Of a stretch of DNA of 64,000 nucleotides, positions 11,217 to 21,898 are shown piece by piece. Each line of letters begins with the position of its first letter. Within the stretch, counting starts at the first letter, position 1. The position numbers were made by a program, and so were the translations under genes. The notes beneath the pieces are model-generated. The model did not search any database, was not told the DNA's origin, and saw only the letters and a program-made list of their open reading frames with translations. This stretch comes from Fonsecaea monophora (Eukaryota > Ascomycota > Eurotiomycetes > Chaetothyriales > Herpotrichiellaceae), in the NCBI RefSeq assembly GCF_001642475.1, contig NW_019173938.1, positions 124,001 through 188,000 on the forward strand. The letters are read 5' to 3'.

Positions 11217-11696
11217 AATATACTACAATGTTATCCGTCCGAGTTAGAGAGGTGTATATTGCCCACCACGGGCGTCTCCGCTTTCAGACAGACCCATTTA
11301 CCGACTCTGTGGCCATGCATCTTGGTTGTAGCATGCCACCTTTACATAGTATTCCAATCCTGTCCGTTCAAGATTTCACCGTTTTCAAAATTTCTCCCCT
11401 TTCTACACTACTTTTGACATGTTTGATGGCTGCATCTCGATCATCTGGATGCGTCTATTTCTGCATCTTCAGAATATATTGCGTGGTTTGGGACGTTGCA
11501 ACAGACCAAAACCACGCCACAGAGAGACATTTCATCCAGCTATCCACTGCAGAACCAGCGTTCGTGACTTTGACGCCTGACTTCTGGAGAGTCTGACTGG
11601 TTTTTCCATTGAATCTACATGCTCTACCGAACACGTACCCTGAAAGGTCTCTACCAAGAAATGTGCACTATATCCCTCGCTCCCTCTCCATCGACA
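11217..11696. other. Intergenic between convergent hydrolase 1 and monooxygenase 1
   Basis: 480 bases holding the two 3' ends. One open frame (11228-11596 plus) shows no family features and is probably chance. Confidence 0.45.
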
Positions 11697-13412
11697 TCAC
11701 TTTGAAAACTGATAACTCGAAAACTCGCTCTCAGCTTCCTTCTGGCAATGCGCAAAGTACTGGACCAAGCCCCCGAAATAGAAGAGGACGTTCAAGGGCT
11801 TGCCCGGGATATTCGCGCCGATGTACCAAGAGCGAGCCTTTTGAGACGCCGTAGCTAACAACGTTGACTCGAACGTCTGTTGGACGTGGCCGCACCAACC
11901 GTCGACGGCCTCTTGCGTCACTTCCATCCGGTTGTAGCCATGAGTATCCATGTAGCTGATTGCCTTGCCGATGAAGTCGGCGGTATTGTCAATGATGACG
12001 GGGATGTTGGCAAACGGTGCCTGTGGCCCTGATATCATAAACATATTGGGATACCCATGGACGCTGATGCCCAGGTGAGTTTCCAGCCTGGGATTCCATT
12101 TCTCTGCTAGTGATTGGCCATCCTTACCGCGAATATCGATCTGGGTGAGCGCGCCAGTCACAGCGTCAAACCCGATGGCGAAAATGATAATGTCGAACTC
12201 GTACTCAGCAGTCCCTGTCCGAAGCCCCTTCGGTGTAATCTCCTGGATGGGATCGTCGGCGACACTAACGAGTTTCACGTTTGGTCGGTTAAAGGCTTCA
12301 TAGTAAAAATGCCCAAGGGGTGGTCGTTTAGCCAGCAGAGGATAATCAGGGCAAAGTAAGTCCGCTGTCTCTTCATCCTTGACGATTGTGCGGATCTTCT
12401 TTCTCACAAACTCCGAGGCCACTTCGTTTGACTTCTCATTGAGCAGCAGATCGTCAAAGGTCTCAAAGATGTAGCGGAAGCCGCCTGCTTCCCACCCAGC
12501 TTCGAGGATTCTTTGGTGGTCGTTTTCGTCTTTGACATCGGCAATGGTACGACCAATAGTGGGCATTGCGAAGCCAAAAACCTGGCCTCGAGCTTGCTCC
12601 CATACTGCATCATAGCTGGTCTTGATCTCCTTTAGCTGATCTTCCGTCAATGGGTGGTTACGACCTGGTATCACGTAGTTTGGCGTGCGTTGAAAGACTG
12701 TCACCGACGCAGCGGTATGCGCAACAATCGGCACGACTTGAACTCCAGTGGCTCCAGTGCCTACCACGGCTACTCTCTTTCCCGCGAAGTCGATCTTCTC
12801 CTTTGGCCAATTCGACGTCTGGTACCATTTCCCTTGAAAGGAGTCCAGACCGGAGAACGGCGGCGCTCTCGTCGCTGACAGAACACCCGCTGCCGTGACG
12901 AGGAAGTGGCAAGTGTAATGAATGTTATCTGCGGTCCTGATATCCCAGATATTGAGGTCCGCATCGTAATGTGCCGACTTGACGCGCTGTTTGAACAGGA
13001 TGTCTTTGCGCATGTCGAACCTGTCGGCGACGTGGTTCAAGTAGCTCAGCACCTCTTGCTGAGGGGCAAACCGTTCTTTCCATACCCAGTCTGTTTTCAG
13101 CTCTCGCGAGAAGTTCAAGATGTAACTCCAACTCTCGCTGTCTGTCCGTGCGCCGGGATATCGATTCCAGTACCAGGTGCCACCCACATCGGAGCCGGCT
13201 TCGATGATCTTGGTCGACAGGCCGAGTTTGCGAAACTCGTGCAAGATTCTCAGCCCACCGAACCCGGCTCCGATGACAACAGCTGCATAGTCAACGTCTC
13301 TATTGAATCTATTTTTCGATGTGCGAGCCGCGGTGACTCCGTTTTCCATCTTCGAGACCCCGTTAACGGCCGGTGCTGGCGGTTCCAGGATGGGCAAGAC
13401 TTCAGTAGACAT
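11697..13412 (-). CDS. FAD-dependent monooxygenase 1, Baeyer-Villiger-like with altered fingerprint
   Basis: An intron-free gene of 571 aa from the ATG at 13412. I prefer this start to the frame extension to 13586 because the family core begins soon after. The first dinucleotide fold is GAGFGG (residues 48-53), followed by GGTWYWNRYPGARTDSES as in cyclohexanone-type Baeyer-Villiger enzymes. The second fold is GTGATG (218-223). The Baeyer-Villiger fingerprint FxGxxxHxxxW appears at 192-202, but its His is replaced by Gln198. The later ATG motif reads IIFAIGFD instead of IIFATGFD. The family inserts oxygen next to a ketone using NADPH and O2. With a Gln at a functionally important position it may be slow, altered or act on another reaction. 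It is divergent from monooxygenase 2. Confidence 0.87.
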   Translation of the reverse strand: MSTEVLPILEPPAPAVNGVSKMENGVTAARTSKNRFNRDVDYAAVVIGAGFGGLRILHEFRKLGLSTKIIEAGSDVGGTWYWNRYPGARTDSESWSYILNFSRELKTDWVWKERFAPQQEVLSYLNHVADRFDMRKDILFKQRVKSAHYDADLNIWDIRTADNIHYTCHFLVTAAGVLSATRAPPFSGLDSFQGKWYQTSNWPKEKIDFAGKRVAVVGTGATGVQVVPIVAHTAASVTVFQRTPNYVIPGRNHPLTEDQLKEIKTSYDAVWEQARGQVFGFAMPTIGRTIADVKDENDHQRILEAGWEAGGFRYIFETFDDLLLNEKSNEVASEFVRKKIRTIVKDEETADLLCPDYPLLAKRPPLGHFYYEAFNRPNVKLVSVADDPIQEITPKGLRTGTAEYEFDIIIFAIGFDAVTGALTQIDIRGKDGQSLAEKWNPRLETHLGISVHGYPNMFMISGPQAPFANIPVIIDNTADFIGKAISYMDTHGYNRMEVTQEAVDGWCGHVQQTFESTLLATASQKARSWYIGANIPGKPLNVLFYFGGLVQYFAHCQKEAESEFSSYQFSK

Positions 13413-13903
13413 GACGATTCGGGAAAAATTGATGCTGGCCTTTGAAACCTCCAAAATCAGGTTGGAGAATTGTTCCTGATCTCGAGTGTATTGGAGCTCG
13501 CTAGGTAGGGCAGTTGGATGAATGACATATAACGCATCGTTGGCGTTTCGTTCTCGATCCGCGAGTTGCACGCGGAGAATCACCAATCGCAGTGATTTCC
13601 GCGGTGCAGCCTTGCGCTTCTTGTTCCGGGGGTTGGAATAGACCAGCCAACGCGGAATGGGAATCCGTTTGTTTCAACAGTGCGGCACGTATTTTCCGGT
13701 AACCAACAGGACCGAAAAGTCGTTAGGTATCAACGAAAATGGTTAGTGCCATAGCCCATTAGAGGATCTCCCGCCGCAAGCTTGAAAGGGAAATTCACAC
13801 CATTCAAGTACCCAGCACATAGTTCGATACCCGGGCGGACATACCAAGGCTCAATTGGTTTCCTGTCATAGTATCCAGAAGTTTCGCGCGCACATCCAAC
13901 ACA
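13413..13903. promoter_or_regulatory. Divergent promoter between monooxygenases 1 and 2
   Basis: A 491-base shared upstream region. It includes a CGG-N10-CCG dyad with an A4/T4 tract at 13683-13698, and ACCGAAAAG just downstream at about 13711. Confidence 0.5.
13683..13698 (-). promoter_or_regulatory. CGG-N10-CCG dyad with CGGAAAA core
   Basis: The minus strand reads CGGAAAATACGTGCCG. It lies 271 bases from the monooxygenase 1 start and about 206 from the monooxygenase 2 start. It resembles the dyads at 5201 and 23704 but is one base shorter. Confidence 0.4.
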
Positions 13904-15663
13904 ATGTCGGCCGCGCCTAATCCAGAGTCCATAAGAGACAAAATCGAGGGCACTGTCGACACAGAGGCCTATGCTCGGCTCAATGGCGTTGACGAGAGGT
14001 CGATAGAGGCAGAAAAGCATGTGGAAAACCGAGGCCACAAGAAGGTCATTTTGGTGGGCGCCGGAGTCTCTGGCATCACCAAGGCGGCGCTCCTTCTCAA
14101 ACACAAGGCGATCAGCCTCGAGGATTTGGTCATTTTCGATGTGCAAGCCAATTTCGGCGGGGTGTGGGAGAAGAACAAGTATCCGGGATGTGCTTGCGAT
14201 GTTCCCGCGTTGCAGTATACCAACAAATTGATGATCAATACAGGTGAGAAAGGCACTGAGTACTGTGTGTGGTCAGTCGATTGATTACGAGTCTCAGAGT
14301 ACACGCATTACTATGCAACCCGGGATCAGATCGCCAGCTTCTACGTGAAGATGGCGCACGATCTCGGGCTGAATCGGTGTGTCCAGTTCCAGACATTTGT
14401 CAAAAGCTGTGTCTGGGACGAGACTCGCTTCGTCTGGCACATTGAAGCTGAGAACCAAAAGCACCGTACAATTGAGAAGTGGACGACTGATGTCCTGATC
14501 CATGCCGTGGGAGCCTTTGATAGACCCAAGTTTGGTCGCACACCGGGTCTGGAGTCGTTCAAGGGATCTTACTGGCATACGTCCCGCTGGAACGATCAAG
14601 TTGACCTCAAAGGCAAGCGAGTCGCTGTAATCGGCTGTGGTCCCAGCGCTGGACAGGTGATTCCGGAGATCATTGATCAAGTTAGCGAGTTGACGGTCTA
14701 CATGCGGACGCCGCCAATGGTGCTTCCAAGGAAGGATTTTCAGCGGTCAGAGTAAGCGCACCACTTCAGCTCGTTGGGCCAGGTACTGATCGCACATTCA
14801 GAGCATGGATGTGGAGCATGAGGAACTTACCATTCTTTGCTTCTACAGTCCGCAACGCCGCCTTTGTCCAGCAATGGCTTCTGGGCCAGTCTGTAGTGAC
14901 CCGGGGCTCCTACCTCAACAAGACACTCACCAAGAAAGCTCACGCATTCTTGGAGGAACAAGTCCAGGACAAAGCCCTCCGGGAACTTCTCCGTCCCGAC
15001 TACGAGTTCTTTTGCAAGCGGCCACTGTTCCTCGACGACTTTTACCCTGCGCTGACCAGGCCTCACTGTACCGTGGTTCGCGAGAGCCTGGACCAGTTCG
15101 TCCCCGACGGGATCATTTCGACCGATAAAGCCACCGGGGTCAAACACGAGCGTAGTTTCGACGTCATCATCTTCGCGACTGGATTCAACCTCGCACAGTA
15201 TCTCCAGCATGAGACGATCATCGGGAGAGGGGGCGTCAATTTGCAAGAGCAGTGGAAAGCACATCCGTCAGCCATCTACGGCGTGGCCACCACCAACTTC
15301 CCAAACTTCTTCTTCTGCAACGGGCCCAACGCCAACACGTATTCCTCTTTCCACCACGAAATGAACGAGGTTGCTTCGGACTATACTTCGCGCATAGTCA
15401 AGGAAATTTTCCAGCGGAGCAACCACGGCACAAAGTTTGCCGTCATGCCCAATGCCGAGTTTGAGCAGAGCTACAACGATGAGATACAGAACAATCTTGG
15501 TCACTTGGTGTCGCAGAACAGCGCGTGTAACAGCTACCACAACAACGCCGATGGACATAACACGATTGTTCACCATCGGAACATCTGGAAGCTGTGGTGG
15601 AGGCTGAAGAAGATTGATTGGAATGAATGGGACATTTCGATGGCTCGGGATATCAAAGACTAG
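13904..15663 (+). CDS. FAD-dependent monooxygenase 2, Baeyer-Villiger type (YPGCACD subgroup)
   Basis: Three exons: 13904-14243, 14298-14751 and 14802-15663, total 1656 nt (551 aa). The first Rossmann motif is GAGVSG (residues 52-57), followed by FGGVWEKNKYPGCACDVPA. The Baeyer-Villiger fingerprint is intact as FKGSYWHTSRW. The second fold is GCGPSAGQV, and IIFATGFN is the later ATG motif. The CACD form after YPG separates this enzyme, together with monooxygenase 4, from the GA-type enzymes 1 and 3. It probably converts a ketone to an ester or lactone with NADPH, O2 and FAD. The protein is soluble in appearance; the C-terminal third is rich in His, Asn and Trp. It is followed by MFS 2 on the same strand. 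Confidence 0.9.
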
Positions 15664-16345
15664 TTCATGTGTGGGGGACACGTAGGTACATAGGATGAAT
15701 CATAACAAGTAAACCAGGCGAGTATAGCACTCAGCTTGTCTTCAGGCCAATACAGTGCAGGAGAGTTTCATCCTGAATTGAGGTGTGATCGACGCTGTGT
15801 GAATACAAACTGTGCAGAACTGATGTGATCACGACTAACGCACTACCACTTACGATGAGACGAGCGGTGCCCTCCACTCAAGCTCTGTATTGCGTATGCA
15901 ATATTTAGACTAAAACTTGCTATAACGACGCTAGTAGTAACGGAAAATGATATGATTCGCTGCCTTTGTGAGTAATTACCGTATCCGGTATCGGGCCCCA
16001 CGCCCGCATCCTTCAGCAGCTCGACGCTGTTTAGCTCTTGGTTAAATGCGGTGTGCGGCAAGTCAACCACGCCCAACCGCGGTGAAACCATTGATTGCGG
16101 ACATGGCTTGGCCGTCGAGCTGTCTGCCCTCCTAATCTGAAGAGACCGAGAGTGTAGGGATGTATTCGGTGTTGCGGGGCCCCGGACGGGGTCAAGACAA
16201 CCGCTGAGATTTTCAAACACCACTGCTTCCAGGCCTGTGGAAAGCGGTATAGAAATCAGGGAGCTGCGCCCCGTCACGCCACCAGACTCCTCTGCTACCT
16301 CTTACCACCGAAAGTGCCAGTCCGCCCATTTCCATAACAACAGCA
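15664..16345. other. Intergenic: MFS 2 promoter
   Basis: 682 bases. It contains CGGAAAA at 15941-15947, about 400 bases before MFS 2. No coding frame supported. Confidence 0.45.
15941..15947 (+). promoter_or_regulatory. CGGAAAA element upstream of MFS 2
   Basis: Single heptamer in the order AACGGAAAATGAT. It is part of the set shared by promoters of the block; the role is inferred. Confidence 0.3.
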
Positions 16346-18423
16346 ATGGTCGAAGATCCAATGTCGTCCACCCCGGAAAAATCAGTTGAACCAGCGATAG
16401 AGCTGCGTGAGACTGTCAATGATGGACAGCAAACCGTCAATTCCAAGCCATTCTGGCAGAGTCCTCTGTTCATCGGCTCCTATCTTGCCATGTCCCTTGG
16501 AGTCACGGGGTATTACACCGGTTTTGCCATGCCGTCGAATACGCTGTCCATCATCAATGCTGATATCGGTGAGATTTCTGAGCCTTTGGCGGTGGTACCT
16601 GCTACAGAAAACAAGAATCTGACCAGTTATGGTAGGGCCAAGTGCTGATATCACTTGGGTGTCGACTTGTTTCACGTTGACGGCGGCGATATCCTCCACC
16701 ATTGTCGGTCGCCTGTCTGACATCTTTGGACGACGATACTTTTTCGTGGCGGGCTCCATGTTGGCCCTGATTGGGAGCATCGTAGCCAGCACCTCCAAGA
16801 CCGTCAATCAATTGATCGGGGCGACGGCACTGATCGGCCTAGGCTCAGGCACGCAGTCGTCGTACGTCTACGTGATCGCCGAGATCGTGCCTTACAAGCA
16901 CCGCGCCCTGATGATCGGATTGATCAACATCCTCACGGTGCCGGCCAGTGCGTTTGGCCCTCTCGTGGCACGGGCCTTTATCCTGCACACGTCGGCGACG
17001 TGGCGGTGGAACTACTACTTTGCCATCATCCTGAACGGCTGCTCCACCATCCTGTGGTTCACGTGCTACTTCCCGCCGCGTTTTGAGACCCTGCACCGCA
17101 ACCGGTCGCGGTGGCAGCAACTGCTCAAGGTGGATTTTATCGGCATGTTGCTCTTCTCGGGGGGCATGTTGTTGTTTTTGCTGGGTATCTCCTGGGGAGG
17201 GAACCAGTACGCGTGGAACTCGGCTCATGTCATTGCCACCATCGTCGTCGGAGCTGTTATGTTGATTGCGTTCATCCTCTTCGGTGTGTACAAACCGCCG
17301 GTGCTACAGCAAGCGACCAGTCCGACCGCAGCGCTAATGGGCTTATAGAGATTTACTCTGGGATTGACGAGCCGTTCATCCCCTTGTCAAGCTTCAAGAA
17401 TATCCAATTCGACGTCATCGTCCTGCTGTCGGTCGTGGGAGGGATGGTGTACTACTCGAGTGCCGGTGAGATTTGATTTTTCATTCTATTTCTGGCCTGT
17501 CTTCGTCAGACACCAACTGACCCCATACCAGTGATCTACCCAACTCTCATCCAGATATTCTACACAACAGACATCTTCCGCGTCGGCGTCCTCACCTGCG
17601 CCCCCACGGCGGGGACCTGCTTCGGCCTGTTCGCAGGAGGTCTGGTGTGCGAAAGGATCGGCCATCTCAAGATGCAGTATATCTTCTCCGCATGTGCCTT
17701 GACGGCTTTTACGGCGGGACTGGCAGCCGCGAACGCCAGTAATCAAGAGTATGTCTTGCATTTTATTTCTCTACTCCTCATTGCCATTGCCGAATCCTGA
17801 TATGGAAGAAAAAGTCTCGCAACGGCCTTTGGCGTCCTCGGAGGCTTCTTCGTCGGCTACCTCGAGCTCCTCACCGAAAGCACCTCGACAATCGTGCTGA
17901 GCGACCAGATGCTCCTCGGCTCGTCGATCGGAGTCTTGAACACGCTGCGAACCGCGAGCGGGACAATCGCCAGTAAGTAAAACCAGCGCCCAAACCTAGA
18001 CACACACTCACTCTGGCTCTCCACACAGCTACCATCTACGTGTCCATCCTGACCAACACGGTCTCCGAAAAGATGACATCGGTGTTCGTCCCCGCCGTCG
18101 TGCGAGCCGGTCTCCCCACCAACATGGTGGAGCGGTTCATCGCCGCCTTCACCAGCGGGTCCGAGACGGCCATCGCCAGTTTTCCCGGTGTCACGCCCGA
18201 GCTCCTCCGCACCGCGACGACGGCGTACCAGGCCTGCTACTCGGCTGGGTTCCGGAAGGTCTTTCTGACCAGCATCGCCTTTGGGGGCTGCGCCATCGTC
18301 GCGTCCCTGCTGTACAGGGACATCAAACCCGAGGTCATGGAGCGTGGAGTCGTCGTGCACCTGCAACGTCCTAACCGGGAGGAAACAGTGGTTGTGCAGG
18401 GAGCGCCCGACAAGGAGGAATGA
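16346..18423 (+). CDS. TRI12-type MFS transporter 2
   Basis: Six exons: 16346-16568, 16636-17283, 17349-17465, 17532-17748, 17815-17972 and 18029-18423, total 1758 nt (585 aa). It has the same architecture as MFS 1: AMPSNTLSIINADIG ending the first helix, GRLSDIFGRRYFF after the second, SKTVNQLIGATALIG, and a Gly-rich GGMLLFLLGISWGGNQYAW helix. The second exon (648 nt) equals the sum of exons 2 and 3 of MFS 1 and MFS 3 (399 + 249), so one intron is missing here. About 14 membrane segments are expected. It probably moves a substrate, product or toxic intermediate across the plasma membrane. It lies between monooxygenase 2 on the same strand and Zn2Cys6 regulator 1, with which it converges. Confidence 0.9.
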
Positions 18424-18799
18424 AATGAAAAGGAAAAATCAAATAGAACGAAAGCGAACAAAAGCATCGCTGATCTATCAAGATCCCCTGGCATCTTGTG
18501 GGCTGTGGGATGCTTTGCTGGATTCTCAAACGGCAGTCCAAACAAAAGTGGATGGTGTCGGTAGACTACGAGTATGCACTCGCTAAGGCTAGAGGGTTTC
18601 AAGTAGCCACCCCGTATGGCTAGAGATCATTGCTCGGTCCAGTGAGCCTCTCCCAGACAGACACCCTCTGGGGACTGTCGTCTCTGAAGAAATGAAGATC
18701 CCAATGTCCATGCATGCATGATTGTGAAAAGGCAACAGTAAGGGCCTCGCGCTATTGTCGGACCGCATGTCATGTCGTGTCGTATCCTACTACCGGCGA
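18424..18799. other. Intergenic between convergent MFS 2 and regulator 1
   Basis: 376 bases of 3' flank for both genes. Nothing else recognised. Confidence 0.4.
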
Positions 18800-21447
18800 C
18801 TAAAGAAGGACGGCTTCGGTAGTGGTCATCCCCCAGTTCAGGGGCGAGACGACTTCGAGGAATCCAAACGTGCAGGGCTCTCCACCGTGATCGGTCTGGA
18901 ACCACGGGTTACAAGCTACGGTGTCGCTCATCCCTGGTCCGTGTTGGACGTCAGCCGTGGAAGACGGCTGCTGACCCGCTGGTGCTGGTGCCATTGAGAT
19001 ATCCGAGCCGGCCACAAGGGTGTGGTCTGGCGAGGATGATATCACCGGCTCGCACCAGCGGGTTGGGTCAAACGGCGCGGCTCTCCCGCTCGAATGGCTC
19101 AGTGTTCTCTGGTCCTTTGCTCTCGGCGTGGCGGTTTCATTCTGGCCACTGCCACCGCCGCCGTTCTTGGCCGCCGGACCACGCCAGATGAATTTGTCGA
19201 GACCCGTGCTCTCCAACAGCGAGTTGAGAACGGTGATCATGCGCTTGACGACCGGGTAGTGGACCTGCAAGCACTCGCAGACTTCGAGGATGCAAATCAA
19301 CCACTTGTGATCTCTCAGCCCGCTGGCGTGGTTGTCGTTGGACGCCATGCTCGTGATCAGCGTGCTCGCCGTGGTGAAGATGATGTCCAGCATGAGCGTC
19401 GCGAACCCCCAGTCTTCAAAGGCGAGACGGCGGATTTCCAGCGTCTGCGCGATATTCACGGCGTTCTCGTGCATGATCCGCTGCGACTGCTCTCGGCTGT
19501 ACGGCCACTCCCCAGAATTCCGGCCCGCCACGCCGGAAGAAGACGCGTACAAGTGTTGGCAAGAGCTGACGGTCCGGTGGAGGAGGATCTGGATGTTGCA
19601 GAATTGCATGTACAGGACACACAGGGAGGGTGGCCAGCAGGTCGGGTCCTTTTCGGTCCAACGCAGGTCCGGAGGCAAAGATGTCTCCCATCTCGTGATG
19701 GCCTCGTCGAGCTGTTTGCACTTTCTCAGCGCCTTTTCGTGGTCCAGTTTGATCCGATTGCACGCGTTGACCATCTTCCTCACTAGGCTGGACAGGTCAA
19801 CCCACGCGTTCAGTAAATGCTCTTGGTACTCGGAGTAACCGCACGACATCCACGCGATGAGAATGTTCGAGGCCTTCAGGGACGAGGGGCGGCCCAGAAA
19901 AACACTCCAGACTTGTTCGTACACAAAAGTGCCGTACGTCATGCGTTGTCGTGCAATGGCGTCGTCTTTGGAGATGATACCGGAGTCGACCAGTTCCGTG
20001 CAGTCTTGATGCAGGCCCAAGTCCACTATGAGACGGCATGCGATACCTGGGTTCGTCAGTATCACTAGGGTAGTCAAGTGCGATCAAAACCGACGACACA
20101 GCGAAACGTACCAACGTAGATCCACCCCAAATTCTCGCTCCCATTTGTACACTCGTAGTCACTAAGCAGACAGAAGCCGTGGATGGTGGACATGATGGGA
20201 CTTTCCAACTCCTTGATAAGCTGCTTTTTGGCCCGCTCGGCATACGAGCGACCCAGTTTCCGGACCGACTCGTCTTTGTCGAGGCGTAGCGCACAGGCTA
20301 TGAGGGCGTCAAGGGCGAACTGAGAAAAGTGTTGGGACCGAACTCCTCTCTCGTACCCGGCCATGAAGAGCTTGGGATCGACCAGGTAGATCGACATGTC
20401 CTGGAACTTCCACCACTTTTCCAGGTACTTTGCGCGGAACTCGCCAGTGTCATTGACGGGGCTCCCTTGGTTCGTGTAGGGTTCCATGGGCGCGGTGTGT
20501 AGCCAGTGACCCGGGAATCGGCCGTCGAGGGCATTGATGGTGGTCGAGAGCTGTTCATCCCCAGGGCCAGGAGGAATAGGGAATTGTCCGATCAATGTCG
20601 AGGGCCTTTCGAATACGTCATGGTGCCAGTAGTTGAGGCCCAGATCGCACATACTGGGGTCTGCACTTGTCAAAAGGGGCGCTGGCCAGCGAGAGACGAA
20701 TTGATATCAGCTCACCTTCTCTATCACGGGCAGATGATGACTCGGGCAATCCGTTAATGCTGGAGGTTTTATGTGTCTCTGGTGTTTGAGAAGGATCACA
20801 CGGGTGGACCGCCATCGTATCAGGCACAGCTGTGTGTTTGTCAGACGATCCAGCATACATCGACATGACACGAAATAGACAAACCGTCGACCAGGTCATG
20901 ACTGTCCAAGCTGTCAATCTCCATCGCACCCAGCACATTGCGATCGACCTGCGTAGAAAGTGCTCCATGCAAATGTCGGGGATCTGTGATCTCGCTTTGA
21001 CCAGGCGAAACCCCCGGATTCTTATGTGACGATATACCTCTCTCCTCGGGTGGCTGAAAACTTCTGATCTGGGACTCGAGGGACTCAAGTCGCTCTTCGA
21101 GCTGGCGCACATGTTTCTTGGACGCGTTGCTGTCACAGAATCAGACCAGCTCCCGAGGCCTTTGGAAGAAGAAAAAAAAAACAGTTGCCACCCACATCTT
21201 GCGGTTGTCGTCGTAGCTCACAATACATTCTATCCCAGAGTTTCTGCACAGGCGACAGGGCTGTCCATTTTGCATGAGTTGTACATTGCACTGTATCCAT
21301 ACGCTGTCAGTCAGCCACACGCCCACGCACGAGATCACCGACGGAATTCACCTTGACTTTTCGTCTCCGGCACGCAGTACAGGCGACGGAAGCTCTGGAC
21401 CTCGGGACATGGGGTCCCCTTGCCGTGTCTCCTGCGGAGGGAGACAT
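18800..21447 (-). CDS. Zn(II)2Cys6 transcription factor 1 with fungal_trans domain
   Basis: The first exon (21447-21352) encodes the first half of the zinc cluster, and the second (21290-21196) the rest; neither half is complete in one open frame. The six Cys are residues 23, 26, 33, 44, 47 and 54 (CX2CX6CX10CX2CX6C). A third exon starts at 21129 and carries the linker and coiled coil HVRQLEERLESLESQIRSF. The middle-homology (fungal_trans, PF04082) region follows downstream, with GIACRLIVDLGLHQD after an intron near 20085 and a DREDPSM junction near 20680. One intron between about 21000 and 20870 was not placed exactly. The tail is Ser/Pro/Gly-rich. It is expected to be nuclear and to bind CGG-containing sites, so it is a candidate regulator of the surrounding block. 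Confidence 0.85.
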
Positions 21448-21898
21448 ACTGGCCGCGAGTTTCTCCTGCAATACTCAAGCCATTCATTCACGTCGGAATA
21501 TTCGAAACCGTCAAGTAGCTGACTATTGGAATTCCAATCCTCAACCGGGTCGGTTCAGAAGGACGAAATGGCAGGTCAGAAAAGAGCCCGGGGGGATTGG
21601 CCATGTTGGCCATGGCAGAAGGGGACCCCGGACCCCGGACTCCGCCACCCCCTCTTCCTCTTCGGCTCATCAGCCGTGCCCAGTTATTTCAGGCCAGCCA
21701 CAAACCCCCGCAGCTTCAATGGCAACGAGGCTGGTGTAGCCGCTAGGAGGATGCGGGAAAGTGATAAGTAATCTACCACTTGGCAAGATAGAGAACTACT
21801 ACGAGACTTGCTCAAGGCAACTTCTTCATACGGCAACAGGGTCATATCCAACAACAGAGCAAGGTCATTTTGTATCTATTCTTCCACTCCTACATTCC
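21448..21898. other. Intergenic: regulator 1 promoter and FMN dehydrogenase 3' side
   Basis: 451 bases between two minus-strand genes. C-rich words near 21630-21660. Nothing else recognised. Confidence 0.4.

Noticed and set aside
13413..13586. N-terminal extension of monooxygenase 1 to an ATG at 13586
   Set aside because: The 58 extra residues do not resemble the family, and they would occupy the divergent promoter.
7144..18423. A trichothecene biosynthesis cluster, suggested by TRI12-type pumps
   Set aside because: No terpene synthase, P450 or acyltransferase is present; the pump family is broad and the neighbours are catabolic.
19094..19786. 230-residue plus-strand frame inside regulator 1
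   Set aside because: Antisense to the fungal_trans region; no motif of its own.
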